From positions 55,445 to 119,444 of the forward strand of contig NZ_BAABLK010000036.1 in NCBI RefSeq assembly GCF_039544305.1: DNA of 64,000 nucleotides. Reading direction: 5' to 3'. A program made the position numbers and the translations under genes. This document shows, one piece after another, positions 51,834-60,384 of this stretch. Under the pieces are notes generated by a model that saw only the letters and a program-made list of their open reading frames with translations, was not told the origin of the DNA and searched no databases. Numbering within the stretch: the first letter of the stretch is position 1; every line of letters begins with the position of its first letter. The stretch is from Paeniglutamicibacter antarcticus_C. Lineage in GTDB: Bacteria > Actinomycetota > Actinomycetes > Actinomycetales > Micrococcaceae.

Positions 51834-53750
51834 ATGACCCCCAACAACGCCACCGACCGGTTGACGGATATCGGAGCCTACTCGCTGGCCACCAGCGAGG
51901 AAATCGATGCCGTACGCTCTATCCTTCTTGATAACGGCCACTTCCCGGAATCAGCCCGCATCGCCTATCTTGGGCTTGAGGATCCCCGACGTGACTGCTC
52001 TGAAGTCGATCGCCGCTTCCGCATCTTCACCCTGGATGTGAAAGGCGCCCGACCCAAGGACATGGTTGTTTCGGTGACCCGCAACAAGGTGGAGACCGTC
52101 ATCGAGCTCGACACCGCCGTTACCGGTGAGCTTCCTGTGCTAGAAGAGGAGTTCGAGGTCGTCGAGGAGATCCTTGCCCAGGACCAGCGCTGGCTCGACG
52201 CCTTGGCCAAACGGAACCTTGATGTCTCCAAGGTCCGCGTCGCACCGCTTTCGGCCGGCGTCTTTGAATACCCGGAGGAATCGGGCCGGCGCATCCTGCG
52301 CGGCCTCGCTTTCGTGCAGGACCATCCCGGGGATTCGGCTTGGGCACACCCGATCGACGGACTGGTGGGCTACGTGGATGTGGGCAACCGCAGCGTTGAT
52401 AAGGTCATCGACCTAGGCGTCGTGCCGATCCCTGCGGAACACGGGAACTACACCGACCCCGAGCTCACAGGACCCTTGCGCACAACGCAGAAGCCGATCT
52501 CCATCACCCAGCCCGAGGGTCCCAGCTTCACCGTCACCGAGGGCAACCACGTTGAATGGGAAAAGTGGAGCCTGGATGTGGGCTTCGACGTACGCGAAGG
52601 CCTGGTGCTGCACAACATCTCCTTCGAAGACAAGGGCGCCCCGCGTCGCATCCTGAACCGCGCTTCGATTGCCGAGATGGTGGTCCCCTATGGTGACCCG
52701 TCCCCGGTGCGCAGCTGGCAGAACTACTTCGACACCGGTGAGTACCTGGTCGGCCAGTTCGCCAACTCACTCGAGCTGGGCTGCGACTGCCTGGGGGAAA
52801 TCCACTACATCTCCCCCACCGTTTCCAACGCCCGCGGCGAAGCCCGTTCCATCCGCAACGGCATCTGCATGCACGAGGAGGACTTCTCGATCCTGGCCAA
52901 GCACTCGGATCTGTGGAGCGGGGTCAACTACACCCGGCGCAACCGCCGCCTGGTGATTTCCTTCTTCACCACCGTCGGAAACTACGACTACGGGTTCTAC
53001 TGGTACCTCTACCTCGATGGAACCATCGAGTTCGAGGCCAAGGCCACCGGGATCGTCTTCACCTCGGCGTTGACCGACGGCGAGACACCGTATGCATCGG
53101 AACTGGCTCCGGGCCTCGGCGCCCCGTTCCACCAGCACCTCTTCAGCGCGCGGCTGGACTTCGCACTGGACGGCGGGCCGGGACGGGTCGAGGAAGAGGA
53201 CGCAGTACGGATTCCCACCGGGCCCAAGAACCCGCGCGGAAATGCGTTCTCACGCAAGCGCACCGTGTTCACCCGTGAATCCGAGGCTATCCGGGATGCC
53301 GACAATTCCGTTGGCCGCACCTGGGTGATCTCCAACCCCGAATCGGAAAACCGGCTGGGCCACCCGGTGGCATACAAGTTGCACCCGCAGGCACTGCCCA
53401 CGTTGCTCGCCGACGAAGGGTCCTCGATCCACCGCCGCGCCACCTTCGCCACCAAGGCCCTGTGGGTCACCGCGGCCACCGAGGACCAGCGCTATCCGAC
53501 CGGCGATTTCCCTAACCAGCATGGCGGTGGCGCAGGGCTGCCCGAGTGGGTCAAGGCTGACCGGGACATCGACGGCCAGGACTTGGTCGTGTGGCACACC
53601 TTCGGGCTCACGCATTTCCCACGCCCCGAGGACTGGCCGATCATGCCCGTTGACACCGCGGGCTTCAAGATGCGCCCGGAAGGCTTCTTCGACCGTTCGC
53701 CCGTGCTGGATGTCCCGGCCCCGGCCATGGGCTCCACCTGCCACAGCTAG
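51834..53750 (+). CDS. Copper amine oxidase (primary-amine oxidase, phenylethylamine/tyramine type)
   Basis: A 638-residue copper/TPQ amine oxidase, which oxidises primary amines to aldehydes with release of ammonia and hydrogen peroxide. The TPQ precursor is Tyr384 in VGNYDYGFYW, the catalytic base Asp300 in YFDTGEYLVG, and the copper ligands His433, His435 (HQH) and His594 (LTHFPRP). The Arthrobacter globiformis phenylethylamine oxidase has the corresponding residues at 382, 298, 431, 433 and 592 and the same length, so the offset is a constant two. A GGAAAGG site precedes the ATG. The adjoining permease, aldehyde dehydrogenase and FeaR-like regulator complete an aromatic-amine pathway. Confidence 0.96.
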   Translation: MTPNNATDRLTDIGAYSLATSEEIDAVRSILLDNGHFPESARIAYLGLEDPRRDCSEVDRRFRIFTLDVKGARPKDMVVSVTRNKVETVIELDTAVTGELPVLEEEFEVVEEILAQDQRWLDALAKRNLDVSKVRVAPLSAGVFEYPEESGRRILRGLAFVQDHPGDSAWAHPIDGLVGYVDVGNRSVDKVIDLGVVPIPAEHGNYTDPELTGPLRTTQKPISITQPEGPSFTVTEGNHVEWEKWSLDVGFDVREGLVLHNISFEDKGAPRRILNRASIAEMVVPYGDPSPVRSWQNYFDTGEYLVGQFANSLELGCDCLGEIHYISPTVSNARGEARSIRNGICMHEEDFSILAKHSDLWSGVNYTRRNRRLVISFFTTVGNYDYGFYWYLYLDGTIEFEAKATGIVFTSALTDGETPYASELAPGLGAPFHQHLFSARLDFALDGGPGRVEEEDAVRIPTGPKNPRGNAFSRKRTVFTRESEAIRDADNSVGRTWVISNPESENRLGHPVAYKLHPQALPTLLADEGSSIHRRATFATKALWVTAATEDQRYPTGDFPNQHGGGAGLPEWVKADRDIDGQDLVVWHTFGLTHFPRPEDWPIMPVDTAGFKMRPEGFFDRSPVLDVPAPAMGSTCHS

Positions 53751-53760
53751 TCCTCGCCCC

Positions 53761-54246
53761 ATGAGCACCCAAGCAGCCGCGGGTACAGCGCCTTGGCCGG
53801 CACCCCGGATCCCGGTTGGCATCAGCACCGCCGGCACCCGGGAGGAGAGCCCGTTCTTTGCCAGGTTCGTTGCCGTGCTGGCTGCGCTCTTGGGTGTGGG
53901 ACACGTGTGGATCATGGTGGCGTTCCCGCATGGCGCATGGGTGGGGACATTGCTGGGGCTGATGGTCCTGCTGTGCCTGAAGTGCGCGCACCGAGACTGG
54001 AACCGCCCCGAAGCCCTGGTCGAGTTGCTGGCGATGTCCGCACTCATGGCATTGGTCCACATGTTCGTGGCCTTGGGGGTCCATGAACATGCGCACGGCG
54101 AGGACACCTTAGCCACCTCGGCAACCGCCGGGGCTGCGGCGATGCTGGCCGTTGCGGCAGCGGAGCTGGTGATGGTCATGCTTTGCGGGCTTGGTTTGCG
54201 GCTGGCCGCTGCGCGCAACACTTTGGGAATCACCACTCAGCCCTAG
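53761..54246 (+). CDS. Four-helix membrane protein downstream of the amine oxidase
   Basis: A 161-residue protein with about four hydrophobic helices (about 32-55, 58-75, 86-105, 120-150) and histidines at helix ends (GVGHVW, LVHMFVALGVHEHAHGED). I do not recognise the family. It begins 10 nt after the amine oxidase stop and ends before a strong terminator, so it is in the same transcript. The His cluster could bind metal, and a link to copper supply of the oxidase is only a guess. Confidence 0.7.
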   Translation: MSTQAAAGTAPWPAPRIPVGISTAGTREESPFFARFVAVLAALLGVGHVWIMVAFPHGAWVGTLLGLMVLLCLKCAHRDWNRPEALVELLAMSALMALVHMFVALGVHEHAHGEDTLATSATAGAAAMLAVAAAELVMVMLCGLGLRLAAARNTLGITTQP

Positions 54247-54265
54247 GTAGCAGGCATCACCACCG

Positions 54266-54306
54266 GCGGCGGGTGCGCAGGGATTTGATCCCTGCGCACC
54301 CGCCGC
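54266..54306 (+). terminator. Strong terminator of the amine oxidase operon
   Basis: A perfect 19-bp stem (arms 54266-54284 and 54288-54306) with a TTG loop lies 20 nt past the membrane-protein stop. It may also serve the remnant on the other strand. Confidence 0.8.
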
Positions 54307-54320
54307 GGGTCTTCCGCCTT

Positions 54321-54813
54321 TCAGCCCTTCAATCGCGCATCGATCCCGCCCAACAGCAGGTCCAGCGGCAAATCGGTAGCTCTCCTCGTCGTGGACCTCG
54401 GCGAGCAGCCCCACGCTCGCCACGGCCAGCGGGTACCGTTCCCCGGACATTTGGGAGGAGGAGCGAACCCGGCATGTTCCAGGACCGAAAGCAATGCCTT
54501 GACAAACCCGATCCCACCTTCCTGGCGGGTGACGCAGGGATTACCGCCACCATGGATCGGGCAGGCAGCCTTCCCTCCCCATCGCCATGACACGGTCGGC
54601 GAGCGCCAGCAACAGCTCATCTGGGTCTGCGAAGTTGCGGTATACGGCGGTCAGGTCCGCTCCCGGCTGCCTGCCGATCTTCCCGAAAGAGAGTCCCTCG
54701 GGCCCCGTTGCTGCAGCAAGTTCCAGGCACGCCGCGAAGATGACCTCGCGGCCCAGGCCATGGGCCCGTGGGCGCCGGGAGGCCACGCTTTTCCTGGGTG
54801 CTTCGTTGTCCAT
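54321..54813 (-). pseudogene. Frameshifted TetR-family regulator remnant
   Basis: The N-terminal part (from about ATG 54813: RRPRAHGLGREVIFAACLELAAATGPEGLSFGKIGRQPGADLTAVYRNFADPDELLLAL) is a TetR helix-turn-helix. Its frame stops at TAA 54541-54543. The rest is scattered over other frames: RYPLAVASVGLLAEVHDEES in the same frame after the stop and LPLDLLLGGIDARLKG in another, ending at 54321. At least one stop and one or two frameshifts break the gene. Confidence 0.7.
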
Positions 54814-54847
54814 CGCCGGTGCCGCTGGAATCCCGGACGGGGGAATC

Positions 54848-55135
54848 GAGATGGCCAACGACACCCACCCCTATGGACTGGCCTCCTGGGCATGGACCAG
54901 CAACGTGAACCTGGCAGTGCCTGCGGCCGCCGAGATCCAGGCGGGGTGCGTGCGGATCAATGAGCACATCCCGATCCTCGTGGAGATGCCGCACGGCGGG
55001 TACAAGGCCTCGGGCTTCGGCAAGGACATGAGCACCTACTTCTTCGAGGATTACACCACCATCAAGCACGTGCTCATCTCCCATGGCATAGCCGCCCACA
55101 AGCAATGGCAGTACACGTTTTTCGGCAGCACTTAG
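54848..55135 (+). pseudogene. C-terminal remnant of a gamma-aminobutyraldehyde-type dehydrogenase
   Basis: About 95 codons match the last fifth of aminobutyraldehyde/betaine-type aldehyde dehydrogenases: ANDTHPYGLASWAWT, AGCVRINEHIPI, EMPHGGYKASGFGKDMS and FFEDYTTIKHVLISH. The catalytic Cys, Glu and cofactor regions are missing. The match begins abruptly near 54848, right where the opposite-strand TetR remnant ends its start region. It is a truncated fragment, likely left by a deletion that joined two loci. Confidence 0.8.
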
Positions 55136-55247
55136 TCCGCGCTTTGCCTGGTGCCCGAAACCCTCCGTTCCTTCGCGATCGGTACACTATGACCTTGGGC
55201 AAGCCACGGTTCCACGTGGTGCCAGATGATCCGGAGCTGAAGTCCCT

Positions 55248-56558
55248 ATGGGTGGACACCACCACGCCGACGTTCTCGTCGACCCCGCCAGGCGCAGACG
55301 CGCCAACCTGATCCTGTGGATCCTGTTGGCTCCCGTGGGGGTATTGGCATTCGTGGCAACACTGGTGCTCTGGCCCAGTGGCGGGATCAACGCGCAGCTG
55401 CTCGACAACCCCTTTGGCACCGCCGAGGGGGTTGAACTCTCCACCGGCGTCGTGACCCGTGCCGAAAGCGAGACCTGCCCCTCCACCGAAGGCCTGGATG
55501 AAGTAGGCGGCAAGGAACTGCCCTGCGAGGTTTCCTATGTGTCACCCGACGCCGGTGGCGCGTCCTTCGCCCTGGAGGTTCCGCCCGAAACGACCCAGTC
55601 ACGCCCGCTGAAGCCCGGGGACAGGATCAAGTACCTGGATTTGTCACACAGCACCACGACCTCCTCCGCCCCCTACGTGTTCGTCGACTTCGTGCGCACC
55701 GTCCCGTTGGCCTTGCTGGGAATCCTCTACGCCGTTGTCGTATGCCTTGTCGCGCGCTGGCGGGGGCTGCGTGCCCTGGCTGGTCTTGGAGGCGGCCTGT
55801 TCTTCATCGTCACCTTCATGATCCCGGCGCTGCTCGAAGGCAAGTCCCCCATGCTCGTGGGGCTCACCAGCGCAACGGTCATCATGTTCGCCGCGTTGTA
55901 CTTCGCCCATGGTTTTTCCGCCAGGACCTCGACGGCATTGCTCGGGACGCTGTTTGGGCTTTTGGTCACCGCCGCAATCGCCGGCTGGGCAACCGACGCG
56001 GCGGCACTAACCGGCGCGACTGATGATTCCGCCCTGACCTTGAGCACCGTGGTTCCGGAACTGAGCTTGTCCGGACTTTTGTTGTGCGGACTCCTCATTG
56101 CCGGCATGGGCGTGCTGAACGACGTGACAATCACCCAGTCCTCCGCTGTCTGGCAGCTGGCGGAGATCGCCCCGCATTCCACGGCTCGACAGCTTTTCGC
56201 TTCCGGAATGCGCATCGGCCGCGACCACATCGCCTCAACCGTTTACACCATTGCCTTTGCCTACACCGGGGCCGCGCTGCCGATCCTGGTCTTGGTCAGC
56301 CTGTATGACCGCCCGCTTGTCGATACGCTCACCACCGGCCAGATGGCCGAGGAAGTCATTCGCATCCTTGTCGGATCCATCGGCCTGGTGCTGGCCATCC
56401 CGGTGACCACGGCAATCGCCGTGGCAGTGGTCAAGGCGACGGGTTCCGGGAAGCAGGCAAAACCATCGGGTCGCCGGGCCATGCCAGGCACGCAAGATCC
56501 CGGAGCCGAGCTGTCCGGCTCGGTGCACTATGAGGACACAGTCCAAGCCAACCTTTAA
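55248..56558 (+). CDS. YibE/F-family membrane protein
   Basis: A 436-residue polytopic protein with one N-terminal helix (about 20-42), an outer domain with two cysteines (ETCPSTEG and LPCEVSY), then about seven helices. The YibE/F signature GMGVLNDVTITQSSAVWQLAEI is intact and is followed by ASGMRIGRDHIASTVYTIAFAYTGAALPILVL. Function in the family is unknown, though it is predicted to be a transporter. It is followed closely by a Zur-like box and a zinc-binding lipoprotein gene on the same strand. Confidence 0.9.
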   Translation: MGGHHHADVLVDPARRRRANLILWILLAPVGVLAFVATLVLWPSGGINAQLLDNPFGTAEGVELSTGVVTRAESETCPSTEGLDEVGGKELPCEVSYVSPDAGGASFALEVPPETTQSRPLKPGDRIKYLDLSHSTTTSSAPYVFVDFVRTVPLALLGILYAVVVCLVARWRGLRALAGLGGGLFFIVTFMIPALLEGKSPMLVGLTSATVIMFAALYFAHGFSARTSTALLGTLFGLLVTAAIAGWATDAAALTGATDDSALTLSTVVPELSLSGLLLCGLLIAGMGVLNDVTITQSSAVWQLAEIAPHSTARQLFASGMRIGRDHIASTVYTIAFAYTGAALPILVLVSLYDRPLVDTLTTGQMAEEVIRILVGSIGLVLAIPVTTAIAVAVVKATGSGKQAKPSGRRAMPGTQDPGAELSGSVHYEDTVQANL

Positions 56559-56561
56559 TGC

Positions 56562-56577
56562 TAATGATTCTCATTTA
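56562..56577 (+). promoter_or_regulatory. Zur-like operator upstream of the zinc-binding lipoprotein
   Basis: TAATGATTCTCATTTA at this site is a near-palindrome (AATGA, TTC, TCATT) and resembles actinobacterial Zur/Fur boxes. It lies 54 nt before the znuA-like start and 4 nt past the YibE/F stop. Zinc-dependent repression of the lipoprotein gene is the natural reading. Confidence 0.65.
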
Positions 56578-56630
56578 AGGTAATGTGATGACTATCAGCA
56601 CTTCATCACACCCCAAAGGACTAATGCACC

Positions 56631-57590
56631 ATGAATCGTCTCCCTCTCCGTTCCGTACCACTGGCACTTGCCGTCATCCTTGCCCTGAGCGCATGCGCAG
56701 GCGGCGCGTCCGGAGACCAGGCAGGCCCAACCGATGACCGAATCCAGGTGGTCACCAGCACCACCGTCTACGCCGACCTTGTCAGCAGGATCGGCGGAGA
56801 CCAAGTCGCAGTCTCGCCCGTCATCGATTCACTTTCACAGGATCCGCATTCCTACGAGGCAACCTCGCGTGACAAGCTCGCATTGTCCAAGGCAGGTCTC
56901 GTTGTAGCCAACGGCGGCGGCTACGACGCATTCATGGACGTAGTGGCCACGGATCTGAAGCTTGACGAGGCGACCGTCATCACCGCCGTGGACTTTTCAC
57001 CCGTGGCCCACGAGGACGATCACCCAGGGAACGAGAGCCACGACGAGCACGAAGGCCATGACCACGCCAGCTACAACGAGCACATCTGGTACGATCTCGA
57101 GTCGATGCGTTTTCTGGGCGATGAGATCACTACGCGGCTTTCCACTCTCAGGCCCGAGTCCGCGGAGTCGTTCAAGGGGAATGCCGCTGCCCTGGCTAGC
57201 GACCTGCAAGACCTTGAAACGAGGGTCGCGGTATTACACGGTTCACTGGAAGCACAGCACTTCTCCATGACCGAACCTGTTTCCTTCCACCTGCTGGACG
57301 CTGCCGGGATGGTGGATGCGACCCCCAAGGGACTGAGCGAATCCATTGAGGGCGGCGGCGAGGTTTCCCCGCAGGCATACAACGAGATGGACAAGCTCCT
57401 CTCGGACGGATCCATCGACTTGCTGGCCTACAACACGCAGACCGAAAGCCCACAGACCAAGCGGATCCGCGACCAGGCCGTTGCAGCCCAGGTTGAGGTC
57501 ATCGACTTCACCGAGACCCTTCCTGAAAACAGCGACTACGTGTCATGGATGAGCGGCAATATCCGGTCCCTTGAGCTCCTGGCCAAGTAA
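56631..57590 (+). CDS. Zinc ABC transporter substrate-binding lipoprotein (ZnuA/AztC-like), orphan
   Basis: A 319-residue cluster A-I metal-binding protein with lipobox LALSAC. Features are VTSTTVYADLVSRIGGDQVAV, DPHSYEATSRD with the first metal His, a histidine- and acid-rich loop of about 25 residues (EDDHPGNESHDEHEGHDH), NEHIWYDLE with the second His and a third region near SFHLLDAAG. The His-rich loop and a Zur-like box point to zinc. No permease or ATPase gene is adjacent, so it must work with a transporter encoded elsewhere or as a zinc-storage lipoprotein. Confidence 0.9.
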   Translation: MNRLPLRSVPLALAVILALSACAGGASGDQAGPTDDRIQVVTSTTVYADLVSRIGGDQVAVSPVIDSLSQDPHSYEATSRDKLALSKAGLVVANGGGYDAFMDVVATDLKLDEATVITAVDFSPVAHEDDHPGNESHDEHEGHDHASYNEHIWYDLESMRFLGDEITTRLSTLRPESAESFKGNAAALASDLQDLETRVAVLHGSLEAQHFSMTEPVSFHLLDAAGMVDATPKGLSESIEGGGEVSPQAYNEMDKLLSDGSIDLLAYNTQTESPQTKRIRDQAVAAQVEVIDFTETLPENSDYVSWMSGNIRSLELLAK

Positions 57591-57609
57591 CCCGGTCCGG
57601 CGCGCACGC

Positions 57610-57659
57610 AAGAGGCCCGTCGGAATCGAACCGATTGGTCCAACCCCGACGGGCCTCTT
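57610..57659. terminator. Bidirectional hairpin between zinc lipoprotein and eRF1-like genes
   Basis: A perfect 14-bp stem (AAGAGGCCCGTCGG and its complement) with a 22-nt loop lies between the convergent genes, 20 nt from each stop. It can serve both directions. Confidence 0.75.
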
Positions 57660-57680
57660 GTCCGGCCCGGGAAGTCCGCG

Positions 57681-58826
57681 TCAGGTTGCAGGCTCCGTCG
57701 TGTTTGGCCAGCGCAGCAGCGCTGCGATGCCCACGCCCTCGGGCAGCACGCCGTCGGGAACGTAGCGTATGGCTGCATCTGTCAAGGCGGTGGCCCGCAA
57801 CAGCACCTCCGGGGCCGGCCAGGAACCGATGACCAATTCGGTGTGGTCGGTCGAGTCCTCGCCGGTGAGCCACGGTTCGGCGTCCAACGCCATGAGCGTC
57901 TCGTCGTCCTGGTACTGGCTGACCAATACGGTGCCCGCCTGTGCCTGCTGCAATGCCGTGACGACCTCATCGAAACCCAGGGCCAATTCCGCCCGGCCGT
58001 TGCCGCTTCGGTTTGCCACGCGCTCGGACAGTTCCTGCACGTCCCTGCCCAGGACCTCGTCGACCCTTTCCTGCACGGCTGCGGCGAAGGCGTTCTGGTC
58101 CGCACCGCCGGTTCGCGTGTGCTGGTCAAGGACGCTGGTGATCGTCTTGCATGCCGCCCCCAGCCTCCCGGCCACCAGTTCGCGGGCCTTGATGTCCCCG
58201 GCCAGCACGATCAGCTTCACGTGGTTTTCACGCGCCAGTTCCTCGATCTGTTTGGCCAGCTCCTCGGCGTTTCGCCGCCAGATCTCCTCGGTGTTCGCCT
58301 GGTTCTTCGGTTCGTCATAGGGCCCCGGCACCTTTCGGGCGTGATGAGCTTCGTCCCTGTCCCCGGTGACGTCCCGGCTTTCCCCGACGCCTTTCACTGC
58401 TGAGTGGTAAAGGCCGACCTCGCCCCCGTCGCGGCTGGCTTCGGCAACCAAGTACGGGAACTGCCCGCCCCGCGCACGGGCCAGGGCCACCAGGTTGGGG
58501 AAAGGACCGCAGTCCACGTCCGCGGATTCGACCTTCAATCCGTCAATGACCTCGTCGAGCACAACCTCTCCGTTGTTCACCGCGACGAAGCGGGCGACAG
58601 GTGAGGCATGGCCGTCGGCGGGCAACAGTGCTTGCGTCAACGCCGCGATGTCGGTGTCCGTGGCCTGCTGCGAGCCGAGAAGTTTTCCTATGTGACCCGG
58701 AAGCGCGTCGATAGCTTCCTGGGCGGCAGTGGTTCCTAGCGAAACGTCTACCAGGGCCGTGCACCATTGGCCCTCTCGACGGTAAAGCGAGGCGTCGATT
58801 CCTGTGGAACCTGCGCGTGATGCCAT
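57681..58826 (-). CDS. Vms1/eRF1-like (baeRF family) protein
   Basis: A 381-residue protein of the bacterial archaeo-eukaryotic release factor family (Rv2629/Vms1-like). The N-terminal part is alpha-beta; the central domain has LIVLAGDIKARELVAGRLG, typical of the eRF1 domain 2/3 core, and the C-terminal part includes ELALGFDEVVTALQQAQAGTVLVS and ADAAIRYVPDG. Family members are thought to act on stalled ribosomes as peptidyl-tRNA hydrolases or hibernation factors. AAGGAG lies 5 nt before the ATG. Single-gene unit. Confidence 0.85.
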   Translation of the reverse strand: MASRAGSTGIDASLYRREGQWCTALVDVSLGTTAAQEAIDALPGHIGKLLGSQQATDTDIAALTQALLPADGHASPVARFVAVNNGEVVLDEVIDGLKVESADVDCGPFPNLVALARARGGQFPYLVAEASRDGGEVGLYHSAVKGVGESRDVTGDRDEAHHARKVPGPYDEPKNQANTEEIWRRNAEELAKQIEELARENHVKLIVLAGDIKARELVAGRLGAACKTITSVLDQHTRTGGADQNAFAAAVQERVDEVLGRDVQELSERVANRSGNGRAELALGFDEVVTALQQAQAGTVLVSQYQDDETLMALDAEPWLTGEDSTDHTELVIGSWPAPEVLLRATALTDAAIRYVPDGVLPEGVGIAALLRWPNTTEPAT

Positions 58827-58970
58827 GTGGAGCTCCTTCCCACGCGGTCTTCACCGCGTGCCGATTCGATCCGTCTGCTCACCGTAGCACCGTCGGACAC
58901 TGGATCGAAAGGGTCTGCTCAAAAGCGTTTTTTGCCACCGTGGACGTTGGATTTGCACCGCATGGAAAAC

Positions 58971-59008
58971 GGGCTTGGACCCGCGGGCGTACCCGCATGT
59001 CCAAGCCC
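58971..59008 (-). terminator. mgtE: Nested hairpin terminator of mgtE
   Basis: GGGCTTGGAC and GTCCAAGCCC enclose an inner hairpin GCGGG-CGTA-CCCGC. It lies 17 nt past the mgtE stop; the outer stem is flanked by T-rich sequence on both strands (TTTT at 59009-59012, and GTTTTCC on the minus side). Confidence 0.75.
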
Positions 59009-59025
59009 TTTTGCCGCTAGAACAG

Positions 59026-60384
59026 CTAGAGCCCCAGGATGCTGGTGGCGATCAGGAAGTAGATGATCAGCCCCGTGGCATCCACGAACGTGGAGATGAA
59101 CGGGTTGGAGAACACGGCCGGATCCGCGCGGACCGCCTTGCCCAGCAACGGCATCATCCCCCCGATGCTCGCGGCCATGGTGCAAACCCCCAGCAACGTC
59201 AATCCGATGACCAGCCCGATGGGAACAGAGAAGGACAGCGAGGAAATGGCAAAACCAAGCGCTCCGAGCAGCAGGCCAAGCAAGGCCCCGACCCGCACTT
59301 CGCGCAAAAACACCTTGAGCACGTCCCGCGGCCGCACATCGCCCAGCGCCAGGGCACGGGTGATGGTGGTGGCCGCCTGGTTGCCGGTGTTCCCTCCGGT
59401 GCCAATGAGCAACGGGATGAACAAGGAAAGCACCACCTGCTCGTCCAGTGCCGCCTCGAAGGTCCCGATAACCTTGACGGTCAGCGTGGCACCGAGTGCC
59501 AGCACCAACAGCCACACCACGCGGGCACGCACGATCGAGCGCACGGGAGTCGCCAGGTAGGGACGACGCAGCGGTTCGGTACCGCCGGACCGCGCGGCAT
59601 CCTCGCTCTCGGCATCCTCAAGGATCTGCAGCGCATCATCGACGGTCAGGATACCGACCAGGCGTTCTTCGGCATCAACGATCGGCAGCACCAAAACCTT
59701 GGCATCGGCGCAATAGCGGGCGGCTTCCTCCACGTCGAGGGTTGCCGGCACGCTGATCGGCTTCTTCATCAAGTCCTTGACCATCGCGACCGGATCTGCG
59801 CGCAGGACATCACGCAGGGACACAACACCGACCAGGCGCCGCCCGACGTCGGTGACGGGGATGGTGTAGATGCTCTCGGCGTCATCCAGCTGGGCGCGCA
59901 CCCGGGCCAACGTTTCCGTCGCTGTCATCTCCGGATGGGTGATCACGAATTCCGGGCTCATGTAGCGCCCGACCGCCCCCTGCGAATACCCCAGCACGGT
60001 GCTGGTCAGTGCGCGTTCCTTCGCGTTCAGGCCGAGGATCAGCCGGTTCGCCACCGAGGCCGGCAGTTCATCGAGCAACGCGACCCGGTCATCCGGGCTG
60101 AGCTCTGCGAAGACCTCTGCAACGTCGGCCTCCTGCAAGCTCGAGACCAGATCGGCCTGCAACGAAGCGTCAAGACGCTCGAATACCTCAACGGCTTTGT
60201 CCTTGGGCAGCGTGCGGTAGGCAAGCGCCCGGTCAAAGGTGTTGAGGCGTTCAAGCTGCTCAATGCTCTCGCTGACGCCCAGGGGGTGGAAGACTTTCGA
60301 TGTCGCCGCGAGATCGTTGGCGGCAAGTGCCTTCGCGAGCTGGACTTCGTTTTCCTCGAACGAGGTGGTGGGGGTCTTGATCAT
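59026..60384 (-). CDS. mgtE: MgtE-type magnesium transporter
   Basis: A 452-residue Mg2+ channel: N-terminal superhelical domain (about 1-130: RALAYRTLPKDKAVEVFERLD, LSPDDRVALLDELPASVANRLI), two CBS domains (about 135-255: YMSPEFVITHPEMTATETL, GVVSLRDVL, GILTVDDALQIL) and five membrane helices with the selectivity-filter region GTGGNTGNQAATTITRAL. The final TM segment has NPFISTFVDATGLIIYF, conserved in MgtE. CBS domains sense cytosolic Mg2+ and close the pore. A GGAGGG site precedes ATG 60384; longer in-frame starts upstream lack support. Confidence 0.95.
   Translation of the reverse strand: MIKTPTTSFEENEVQLAKALAANDLAATSKVFHPLGVSESIEQLERLNTFDRALAYRTLPKDKAVEVFERLDASLQADLVSSLQEADVAEVFAELSPDDRVALLDELPASVANRLILGLNAKERALTSTVLGYSQGAVGRYMSPEFVITHPEMTATETLARVRAQLDDAESIYTIPVTDVGRRLVGVVSLRDVLRADPVAMVKDLMKKPISVPATLDVEEAARYCADAKVLVLPIVDAEERLVGILTVDDALQILEDAESEDAARSGGTEPLRRPYLATPVRSIVRARVVWLLVLALGATLTVKVIGTFEAALDEQVVLSLFIPLLIGTGGNTGNQAATTITRALALGDVRPRDVLKVFLREVRVGALLGLLLGALGFAISSLSFSVPIGLVIGLTLLGVCTMAASIGGMMPLLGKAVRADPAVFSNPFISTFVDATGLIIYFLIATSILGL

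Noticed and set aside
57619..57635. A GGAATCGAACCG string like a tRNA T-loop
   Set aside because: It lies in the loop side of a terminator hairpin and no cloverleaf arms are present nearby.
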